A stretch of 64,000 nucleotides of DNA from positions 145,320,127 to 145,384,126 of the forward strand of contig NC_134833.1 in NCBI RefSeq assembly GCF_004210375.1, read 5' to 3'. Within the stretch, counting starts at the first letter, position 1. Every line of letters starts with the position of its first letter. Origin of the DNA: Tachypleus tridentatus. Lineage: Eukaryota > Arthropoda > Merostomata > Xiphosura > Limulidae. Below the pieces are notes generated by a model. The model worked only from the letters and a program-made list of their open reading frames with translations, ran no database searches and was not told where the DNA came from. A program made the translations under genes and the position numbers. Shown piece by piece: positions 11,585 to 23,500 of the stretch.

Positions 11585-14500
11585 CTACATATACAACAAA
11601 ATTGACAAATATTTTTCATTCACATTAAAAACTAAAGTAAATTCACCTCAGTAAGCTGAATGCAAGGTTATAATTTTATTTACCACCGCTAAATACCAAA
11701 TGTATAGTCATTGAAAATAACTTAAATATGTGTGAATAAGAAGAAACAGTCTAGAGAAAGTTAATACTGGAAGTGTTCCATGTCTAACCATAAACATATC
11801 AAAAATACATTTTTTAAAAACATTTTAGTTTGTATTTTTATTTGAGAAAGGAAAAGTGAAGGGAAAAAACTTGTTGCAACAAAAAATGTGACAAAAACAA
11901 ACAGTACCCTTTGAAATACAGAATATATAAGCACTAATATGTACTCTGAGCTTTCCTTATTTGCAAAAGCTATATTCACAGCACGTATAAAACTCACCAT
12001 CTTCGTCTTCATCGTCATCCTCACTTTCACTAATGTGAACAGACACTTGACTTCCTGGGGTTTTTGTCCATTCAAAGTACACACCAAAACCAATATCATA
12101 ACTGTCTGTGGCAAACTCCCAGAACAAGCATGTTCCATCATCATGTGTAGGGACTCTGACAGTCACAGTCTCCCCGTGACCAACTCTTATAATACCGTCT
12201 CCACCCTCCTTACGAATAGACTCCTTGAAGTCCTTGATGTCTTTTCTAGTCCACATAGATGCTGCAGCTATTGGAGGCATGTCTGTGTAACCAGTATAAT
12301 CCAAGAGTTAGTATAAGGCATGCAAAAAACAGATAAACCTCGACAAAATGGCATGATAAAATATAAACATTACTTTTCAGTATCTCACCTTGCATACACA
12401 AGTTATGCCAAATACAACAAAGTCTGCTGCTAAGAAATAAAAGACATGAGAAAGTACTGTTTGATGTTACAAATTACAATGTCTGTATTATTTATTTCTT
12501 GTTTGAGTATAAACTGTAAAAGCTTCAATATTTCTAATCTAGTTATTACACCCTACTCTTTGACAGTAAGTCATTTCACATGGAAGAATCCGAGATGTTT
12601 CTCAATTTTGAAACATTTGGCCTACGAAAAGTATGGGTCCATGAAAATTTTCCCTGAAACTTAATCTCAGAAGGTCAAAAAATAATAAGCACAAAACATT
12701 TTACTGTAGAAACTTTATTACATCTTTAAGTTATGTAATATATTTTTCTATGTATGAATTAGTTTGTGTACTCATTCAAATAAATATACTGCCAATATTT
12801 AACTACAGTGTATTAACATACAAACAGCAAGTATACATTATATGCATATAAATACTTAAATTTCAAAGCAGAATTTATATATCTATAATTTGTCTAACTT
12901 TTGGTTTAACATATATTGCTGGTAGGGCGTACAAACAGAAGGTGCCTCGGCCCCGTGATCGTCTTGATCTGGCACTGGAAACATACACAATCTTGAAAAC
13001 ACTATTTATAAAATGACCTGTATATATAACAAGATTAGCAGACTAATTCACACTGTTGAAACTAAGAACCAATGTCATCCTCCATACCTAAAACAAAACA
13101 GCTTATGGCTACAAGTGTAAATCTCATCACAGACAAATGACAACATTGTCTGTATTTTTCAGTTCCATAACACTTTACAATTAAAACAACAAGAATAATT
13201 GTAATAACTAAAATGCTGTTCAATAAACGTTTTGGACCATTACAAATTACATAATTAATATTCTGTAAGTAAACAAGAAACTTTAAGTTCTGACCTAACA
13301 TATACAAACACCAGTAACAATTGCAGGTTAGAGTAAGAATAGATTTAAAAGAGTGTTTGTAAACAATAGGAAGATACTTTTTTTAACTGTTGAGAATTCT
13401 TATAATAAAAGTTTAATATCATTTAATGAACAATATTTACAATATTAAAAATGGAATCTCTTTATTAAACATTTTTTATTATTATTGTCATTCCTTTGTT
13501 TTTCTTTAAGCTATGACATCTCTTTCATGAATCCATTTTTCCATACTTATTCAAGTTGCTCAGTTTACTAAAAACTGAGAAAGTCAAATCAGAGTGCCTA
13601 AATAAACAGTTAAAAATATGCAAATTTGAATACTTGTAAGTACTATAATATTAGACTTCTAGCATTTTAACTAAATGAACTCTCTCTTTGAAATTAAAAA
13701 AAAACACAATCATGACAGAAAACTGACCTGTAGTTTCATCATCAGTACTTTTTCCACTAGAATTTTCCCCATTTTTCATATTAACGTGTGCCTTACTTCC
13801 ATCGTTCACATCACTTGTAATGTGGTTTGATGCTTGATTTTGGTTGTTTTTGACTAGTTGTTGTTGCAGAAGTTGTTGCATATACTGATGATAATGTTGT
13901 TCTTGAAGTTGGCGAATTAACACTGCTTGCTTAGAGAGAAACATAGACAGATTTTATTTGATCTTTATTATTATTATCATTAAGCATAAGAACAAACTTA
14001 CAACACCCTTTCAGCTACCATTTCTATATTAACTACAGAATTAACATTTTCAACCTGTAACCAGAGAGGAAATTTACCTAGTGAACACAAGTATCAATAC
14101 AACAATAAACTTGAGAGCAGGTATTGTCAAACTGTAAAATTATTTTAAACAACACAGGATATTTGCCCTGCAGGTGTTTCAAGTACTAGCATAAAACTTT
14201 ACAAAAATTCACCTGCATAAGTCATTCTTGACATTATTAAAATGTTCATTTTTAAAAGGGGAGAATTATAGAACCATCTCCAAATTTACAGTACAAACTT
14301 TGTGACAAATGTCATTTTAAGGCCAAAAATATTCAGTAAAACTCTTGTCCCAGCAACAGTATAACCTTCAAATCAATGATGCATTTGCAGAATAAACCAA
14401 ACTTGAATTTTGAACACATTATTATGTTTAAAACTAATGCAGGAGGAAAGACCTGCCAGTTTAGTAAATTAGAACAAATTCAATTAGCTAGATCAGCTAA

Positions 14501-17500
14501 TAAAACATTTTAAGTAAAATCTCATATCACATGTAAACTAAATTGTGTTCCTACTTGTTTACAACATAGTTTAGGTTAAATGGAAATGTGAAAAAAAAAC
14601 AATGGTTAAAAATAGCAACTTCCAACACAATACTGAATAAAATATGTGAATGGGAAGCTACAAGTGCTGGAAAGTCAACAGAACAGATGGTTACATCAAA
14701 AACATTATCCTTGCATCATGAAAAGGTTCATTCAACTGGACAATATGTTAACCTTTGAACTACTACTAGCTACCTTAAACTTCCTTCTATACATTGAAAA
14801 GTGCTTACACTACAAGGCTTAGACAAATAGAAAATTAAATACAATTAAACATGAGACTCATCCAGAATTGATGGGTATTAACAGATCAAACAATAAACCC
14901 AGTATTTTGTGTTCACCATGAGACTCATCCAGAATTGATGGGTATTAACAGATCAAACAATAAACCCAGTATTTTGTGTTCACCATGAGACTCATCCAGA
15001 ATTGATGGGTATTAACAGATCAAACAATAAACCCAGTATTTTGTGTTCACCATGAGACTCATCCAGAATTGATGGGTATTAACAGATCAAACAATAAACC
15101 CAGTATTTTGTGTTCACCATGAGACTCATCCAGAATTGATGGGTATTAACAGATCAAACAATAAACCCAGTATTTTGTGCTCACCATGAGACTCATCCAG
15201 AATTGATGGGTATTAACAGATCAAACAATAAACCCAGTATTTTGTGTTCACTATGGTTCTATATAATAAATATATTATACAGCTTAAGAAAAGTTATGCT
15301 TCATTGCTTAGAAGACTGTATGAATATCTCTTCTTCCAACTCCCCCAAAGATATATTAGTTTCTCCAATAAATAAATCAAAAACTTGCTCTTGCTAAATG
15401 ATTTATTTGATAATAATCTTAACACCAGGTTCCCAGCAGTGGCTTACCTGTTCTGGATTACCTGGTAACTGCTGTTCAGCATACATCTTGAACTGATAAT
15501 AGGTTTGTCGATTTAATGCCTCTTGAATCAGTCGTCTAAGAACAAAAGTGCACTTACACAACTCTGTTTGAAACATTTCATTAATTCAAACGATAAGTTA
15601 TTTTAACAGCTGAGGACTCTGATGAAAATTAACAAAGATTAGAAAGGAACTGTTTACATGTTCATACAAAATTTTCAAACTATTTTATTCATACAAATTT
15701 CTTTAGCAGCTATATTATTATGATTTAGAAATCGTGTTTGTCATAAAACTTTCTCAGTGTAATTTTATTGTTAGGCATAAAGCTAAACAGTGTCATTTGT
15801 GCTATGCCCATATAATTTTCTTAAATTCTATATTTTAGTAACACAGATAATATGAAGTATGATTTACGTTTCAATTTCCAAAACTGATTAATTATAAGAA
15901 ACAAAGAGAATGTTCAGTATTCAAAAGAGTTACTGTATTACCCCTAATTATACCTCCCAGTATTTGTATAAAGGTTATTTTATATGACATCAATAGTATT
16001 CCACATTTATTACAATAATTTTAATTTGACAAGAAAAAGAAACACAATTATTAGCATAAAAATCAACAGATTACATATGAAAATATGATATGAAACTGCA
16101 CAAATAGTATAATTAGCACACCCCCTCCTATAGTTTGAAATACCTCCAGGAGCATTAATTAGGGACAATAAAATTTAACAGGATTCAGTATCAAAATGGA
16201 TGACCTTGTAATGTGGTTTGGTATTAAAATGGACCACCCTGTAATGTGAATCAATATTAAAATGGAGCACTTTGGAATGTGGTTTGGTATAAAAACTAAT
16301 CACTTTATAATATGATTAAATATGAAAATGAAACCTTTAACTATTTAACTCACAGTAAATGGTAAAGTTACATTACAATAAAAAATCCACTCTGACAGCA
16401 CATTAACTACAAAAGAAAGCTTTACACAAATTAACTATTCCACAACAATAACATTAGTTATTTTGCTAATATCCCAACTTCTGATAATAAAAAGTAAAAT
16501 GTTTTCAAATAATAAACAGGACTTGAAACACAGTACAAATAAGAATAACCTTTGTTCTGTTTCTTTCTGCCTTTCGTGTTCTTCTCTTTGCCTTGCTTCT
16601 TCTTCTAACTTCTGTCTCTCTCTTTCTTCTTCTTCTCTTCTCTGCCTCTCTTCTTCTTCTCTCCTAATTTGACAATAAAACAGCTAATGATCTGAAAATA
16701 TGCTTCAGAATTTGGCTGATTATTACTTGTATAGTTCACAAAATCTAATAGTAACGACACCCCATTTAATAATGTATGATCAGGATAATAGCTTCAAGAT
16801 GTTTAAAAGATTCATGTCATCTATCAAGCATAACTGAAAAAATAAAATATAACTGAAAATTATTTTACCCCTGAAGAAGAAAGTTCCACCTTTCGAAAGC
16901 ATTTAAGTTACAGGGTTTTTATTAATTTCTATCAAGACTACTTGAACCTATGTGTTTTTCTAATATCATGAATATATATATATTACATTTGTTATACTTA
17001 AAATATTACTTATCAAAGTACATCAGATTTTTATGATTCAACCTGACATAGAAATTTATAATAATTACAAAGGTTGAAACAAAACAGGTGTTACATTATA
17101 TTTCCTGAGATAACACTTAAGCCACAGCTGAGTTAAAACAAAAGTTACTTCAGTCATTAGATAGTTATAAATTTCAAGATGATGAAATCCCACAAATGTA
17201 AACAACACAAAACATTCAGTCAATGAGACATACTGATATAATTTATCTGCTTCTGATTACAGTTAAGCATTTCTGAACCTTTTGATATCAGTATAATATC
17301 AACAGTACATGTGAATTACATTTAATAACTCTAAACGTGGTTAATTTGACTTGAAAAATATACCGCCCACTCCGAAAACAACTCACTTCAGTCGTTCCTT
17401 TTCTTCCAAATCTCTTTTATGTGCTTCCACGTAAGGTCGGAAAAGTGGACATGCAGAATCAAGAAGGTTAACAAAGCCTTCCATGGCGTCATCTTCAGAC

Positions 17501-20500
17501 ATGTCTCCAAGACTGGCCCAAGCTTGTCTTGTGTACAAAATAAATTCAAGATAAATAGCTGAAAGTATTTTTATGACATGTGGGAATTAACATTATTATA
17601 AAAAAATAATACTTTTACAACAGTAAGATTTCCCACATTTTACACAGCTATACGGTTGTATCAAACCTTCATTGCTACACATACAAGTATCAATCATAAA
17701 GGTAGAATATAAAAAAAACATTATTCAATGCAATAGTATCTTTCAGGAAACCATTATCTAAGAATTGAATGGACTTGACCCACTGGTACATTTTTGTGAT
17801 GATTCAACTTTTTCCCTGTTTTTTTTCTTTGGGGGGGCATCAAAACCCTTGTTTGAATTGAACTATTTGCAGTGAATGAACTGTCAAGTATCAACATCAT
17901 CCAAAGACTTGAAGAGTTTCACAATAAGGCTAAAATTGAGAAAAATAATTTTGATTTTAAAAAGCAACAAAACAAGCACAAATGAAATGAAACTCAATTA
18001 GAAATTGTGTCTCAGAATGGTTTGTAGGGGTATTAATACTTTTATTGATAAGGAGACAACAATGTTTCAACCTTCTTAGGTCATCTTCAGGCTAAGAATG
18101 AGAGAGTTTGAATGTGACCGTTAATGGACATGTCTCAGGGATGAGAGTATAAATGGGTACGGGATTGTAGGGGGCGTTTCAGGTTGATGTTATGTTATCA
18201 ATTTGTATGAAGGTGTTCCTTTATACTGGTTTAATTTTGGTTTCAGTTGTTGTATAAGTAGGTCTTCTTTGATTTTACGTTTGTTTATATTTGTTTCCCT
18301 ACTTAGGATCTGAGTGTTTTTCTATGGATATGTTGGGTTTTGCAGTGTTCAAAAACGTGTGAAGGTGTTTTTTGTGTTATTTGAATCTAGTTTTCATTTT
18401 TCTGCTTGTTTCTCCAATACAGAAGTCGTGGCAGTTGTTGCATTGTATTTCATAAATTATGTTTGTGTTTGTAAGTGTAGTTTTTACATGGTATGAACTT
18501 CAGTTTTGTATCTGGTTTTTCAATAAATTTGGTGTTTACTGGTATGTTGTGGTTTGCTAAGTTTTTTCCAAATGTTGGTGATTTTTCATTGATATTGGGT
18601 CCATATAGTATGCAGCAGTATAAGGTTTTGTAATTTGTTCTATCTTGGGATTTATTGTTGTTTATTTGTTGTTGATCTAGATGTGTGCATATAATGTTTT
18701 CCACAGTTTTTAGAGTAAATTTGTTGATTTTGATGAAGTGTTGTTTCATTTTGTTGATTTCATCATTAATTTTATCCATAGTTTTGTGTTTATTTGGTTT
18801 CTTAATATATTGAGATTTTGTTTTGTTTCATGTGCTGAATCCCAGGGAATGTATAATCCAGTATGGGTGATTTTTCTGTGGATTTATTTTGAATTTTGTA
18901 TTAGTTCTAGTGATTCTGAAGTTAAAAATTGCTATTTGATTAGTTTTTCCTTTTCACAGGTGAATTTAATGTTGGGGTGTATCGAATTAACGTGATTGAA
19001 AAAACTAAGTGTGTGTTCTGTAGATGTGAATCCAGCAATTGTATCATCAACACACCTGTACAAGTATAGTGATGAGTGAAAGGCTGAATTGATCGCTTGT
19101 GATTCAATCTGTGTCATAAAAATGTTGGCTAGGACTGGTGACATGGGATCCCCCATACTTAGGCCATTTATTTGTAGGTAGTTTTGGTTATTGAACATAA
19201 AGTTAGTTTTGGTTGTAGTGAATTCTATAAGGGTTGCTAATTGGTTGCTGGGGATGTGTATCAATGGGTTGGGGTCTTATACAAAGTTCTAAAGGTATCT
19301 TGCAGACTTCAGTTGTTGGGACTTCTGTGAAGAGGGAAATTACATCAAAACTGGCCATTAAGGGTTTATGATTTAGTTGATTAAGAATATATTTAAAGTT
19401 AAAAAGTCTTTGAAAAAAGGAGCCGGCTGATGTTACATATTTAGAAAATGCCCAAGCTATATATTTACCAAGGTTGTAGTTAAATGATTCATAGGTTAAC
19501 ATAGTGGACAATCGGGTTTGTGAGGTGTGGGGGTGCTGTATAGTTGTGGTGTGCACAAGTCAGTCTTTTGTAGGTAATAATAAGTGTTTTCCAAGATCGT
19601 GTTGGCAAAATCAAAGAAGCCTTATATATACAGCAACTAAATACAAAATTAAACCAATATGAAGGAACACCTTTATACCTATACCAGTTAGTATAGGTAT
19701 ATAGGACCCAACATCCACCTGCAACACCCCTACAATCTCATATCCGTTTATACTCTTGTCCTTAAGACGTGTCCATCAACAGTCACATTCAAACCCTCTC
19801 TTTCTTATCCTGAAGATGACCTAGGAAGGTCAAAACGATGTTCTCTCCATATCAATAAAATTGTTAATACCCATACCAGCTGTTCTGAGATACATTTTTA
19901 TTTGAAGTGAGTTTCTCGTCATCAAGAATCAATTAGACATTGTTCAAATCCTCATTGTAGTTCAAAAACATTATATATCGTTTTAATAGAAAGGATATCT
20001 AAAGTATCATCCAAATGAGACCAGCATTGTTTGAAGGACTTTAAAACAACTCAATTTAAAAACATTCAAAGATAAATAACACATGATATATACAAGGAGT
20101 CAAGGTATTGAAGACCAAAGGCAAAACTTTCAAAATATTGTTCTCTATACTTGTGTTTCTACAAAAACCAGTTGCTGTCCATTGAAATAAGTCTCATTGT
20201 TCAAAGGTGGTTGTAACTGTGTTGTCTATGTTGAAAAGACTAACATTAAATTTTACATGATGGAGCATTCAAACACTGCAAATAATCAGAAAAACAACTG
20301 AAATAATTAGGCATAAAATAATAGACTAATGAAATAAAAGCTAAGGTTTTAAAAATTCAAAAAGATGTTTTATGCAGAGATGTGTCCATAAAAATTGAGA
20401 GTTCAGGCAAAACATGGTAGACGGTCTATAACTGGTTCATCAGAAAATAGCCCTGGTTTCAAATAATACCAAAACAAACAAATTAATACATATCACTTGA

Positions 20501-23500
20501 TAACTGCAAAGTAGTGAGGAAAATACTGATACATAATGGAAGAAGATGGTGAAATAAAGAGTTGATGGTTGAAACTTAAAAGTGATCAGCCCAAAGTCTC
20601 AAGACCAATCTGATAAAAAAATTGGTGAAATCAGTTGAATAGTAATATTGCAAAAAAAGCAGCCAATAGAATATGCAAACACTACAAAAATTAAAAAACA
20701 ACAATTGCAGGAAATACCAGTTGATTATGATAAAACTGATCTCAGTTCTCATGAGGTTAAAGAAGTTCGATGGGTTTCATCAGTGAACATACTGTATATT
20801 ACACTGATAAAAAGAATCAAATTACTTACCGATTCTTTTCAAAAATACAGAAACATTTGGAGAAAAGCTAATATGTTTTACTGAGAAATATTGTCCATAA
20901 ATGCATATTTATAGTCATGACTTGGGCTTCATGTAATTTACATTCATGAAAAGACATTCAACAGGTATTGAAGGAAGATGGAATAACACTTGTTCACATA
21001 AAATACATCCCACATGTATTTGAAACTACTGAGAATATGGACAATTACAATATTAATAATACTCAACTACTTGTTACATTAATTATTACAAACAGGATAA
21101 GACAGCCAAGTGTATTATAAAACAAATGGTAGACTTCATTAGATACATCTCATTTTCCTACTTAGTGAAATCCACAAGATGCGTTATGTTTCAAAACCAA
21201 TTTCTTATTACTAATTTTTTCACAGTGGACATAAATATAACAAGCAAACCAAAGTAAAACATTCATCACAACTTGGGCATTAACACCTCTGGCTTGCACT
21301 TTTCACTAATGTATACAGAATATACACAATTTATTTTCAATTACTTGCTAACTAATTTAACAAGCCATCATTAACAAATACAAAAACAGTTAAAGCCCTT
21401 GTGTTCTCAACAGATGACCCAATCAAAAGTGCAAATATTTCACTTTTTTTTTATGAGATTTACAAGCCTTTTTGTAACCCTACATGTTTTTTACTATTAT
21501 GTTCATGAACAAATGATAAAGAAGTAGAATTTCACCAAATTAAAAAGAATAATTAATTGAAATTGTACATACAAAATGTACATTATGCACTCAATAATAC
21601 TTAATCCTAGAATCATTAAACAATTTTATTGTAGTTCTAATGAGTACCATAGCTTTAAAGACTCACCCAGCAATTAACATTCTAATATAATTTCACATAT
21701 CTTTCTTTAATCTTCTCCAACTTTACTAAAATCCAGCCACATGTTTCTTATGTTACTATATTTAAATTTCTGTGTATTATGTTTTACACACATTTAATTT
21801 AATCACAGATCAGAAGTTTTAATATTAGTCCTTCCAATACAGTTAAAATAACAATCATTATGTGATAAATATGTATGTTATATATATGTATATTACATGC
21901 TTCTGTATATAAACTGTTCTAGAACTATTATTACAAAGAATGATACTGTAATTGGCCTAAATAACTTATTTTCTCTCTGAAAAATGTAATCCATATTACT
22001 CTCAATTGTTTTTCCCATAATTCTATTACAATATAGACATGTATAGAACAAAGTAACTTCATATCACCAATACACTGTAAAATTCAGTACTGCCAGATAC
22101 TATATTAAACAATCATAAATTTAATTGAAAGATTTACACTATGTTATGCAACTTTCTGCCCTTAATGTTACATAATTCTTGTTATATTTCAATAAGATTA
22201 TATACTTATATATACAAAAAGCACAAAACTTAAGTGGTCTCTTCAGATGTCACATATTAATAAAACGTGTATTTCAGTTATACATCCTTAAGCTAAACTG
22301 TGTATCATTACATCTGTATTAGTTTCACAAACTACATATTTTTGCTATCTAGAAAATTAAGATGCTACTTAATAATGTTGTCATAAGATTTTACAGTGAA
22401 GTCATGAAAAAGGAAAACAACAAATTTCAAGATAAAAACCTTCTAGTATGTTTCACTCTACAAAAAGAAAATTTCTTTACTTGTGGTTCTTATCAGTGTA
22501 ATGCAAAAATTAATTACACCTGTCCTAACAATGCACCATCAACTGCATCCACTACAGTACGTGTTAGTGGAGAAACAGCTGTAAGCATAGTGTTTCTTCT
22601 ACTACAAGTCCTGATAAAGCCACATCAGCTAAACAATGGCTGAAATAAACATTTTTTCATTACCTAGAGAGTAAAGGTAGTTTAACTTTGCTGCCATAAG
22701 AAAAAATTTACTTTCAAATCATCTTTTACCAATTATCTCATAAACCAAGTCTTTTTGTAGACAAGATTACTTAACATTTATTCCAATATTCTATTTCTCT
22801 TAACAATAACCTTATTGAATGTCTTCTGTAAAAACAAGTAACAATCTATTTTGCTTGCTTATTTATATACAGTTGTATGGTGAACTATAAGTGTATACAT
22901 GTATATTTCCTGATTTAAACTTCTTTCTAAAATTCTATTTTTGTAGTTCGAAGAATTGTTATATTAATAAGTTTTAATCCCTAGCAAAAAAAAAATGTTT
23001 TACACCTTCCTTTGAAATATCAGCATTTCTTATCAACAATTTTATAGAAATCTTACTTCTCTAATTAAAACTTTTCTATATTCTAAGCTCTCTTTCACAC
23101 ACTAACTTCTCTTTAACATTGTATATACTGCCTGATAAAGGGCATTTGGCCAGAATCTCACAATAAAAATAGTCTTTATTAAGATGTGCAAGATAACCTG
23201 TTTATTTACTTCAAATGTTTTTTTCCGATATTTGGCAAAACATTTTTTACAGGTTGAGCATGATTGTAAGCACACTAGAAAGTTAACAATAACAAAGTTA
23301 TTTTAGTATAATTAGAATAAATATTTTTAAATCATTAAGCTTTCGTGAAAGCATTTAGTTAGATTCTTGAACTCAATGTCTTACTTTCTGGCTTTTGTTG
23401 GAAAACTTAATCTAACAATTTTTAATTATTAGGCTTAATTTAGATATTTATGTATTGAAGAATATTAGAGTTTACAGTTCAGTCACATTCACATCAACAT

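Larger units (their letters stand above)
18008..19925 (-). mobile_element. Penelope-like retroelement A, degenerate, with inverted 3' piece
   Basis: Minus-strand reading gives [11 protein letters not shown] (near 19340), [17 protein letters not shown] (near 19150), and a catalytic box CVDDTI where family members have YVDD. A degraded downstream segment at 18150-18500 resembles the C-terminal GIY-YIG part of other copies in the window. Stops and frameshifts break it into three open pieces. From about 19600 to 19925 the sequence switches to the plus strand and repeats the element's own 3' end, so the termini are inverted repeats beginning GTCTCAGAA. It lies in the ACBD3 intron between exons 2 and 3. 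The reverse transcriptase/GIY-YIG pairing is typical of Penelope-like elements. Confidence 0.85.

Noticed and set aside
11761..12316. Open frames of 127 and 125 codons overlapping ACBD3 exon 7
   Set aside because: They are shadows of the exon in other frames; the conserved GOLD-domain frame explains the openness.
18314..18995. Phe/Cys-rich open frames on the plus strand
   Set aside because: They are the antisense of the Penelope-like element A; the AT-rich coding strand gives a hydrophobic reverse reading.
23110..23170. CCTGATAAAGGGC...CCAGAATC as another hammerhead-like motif
   Set aside because: The helix and the GAAA strand are not preserved; too degenerate to support.
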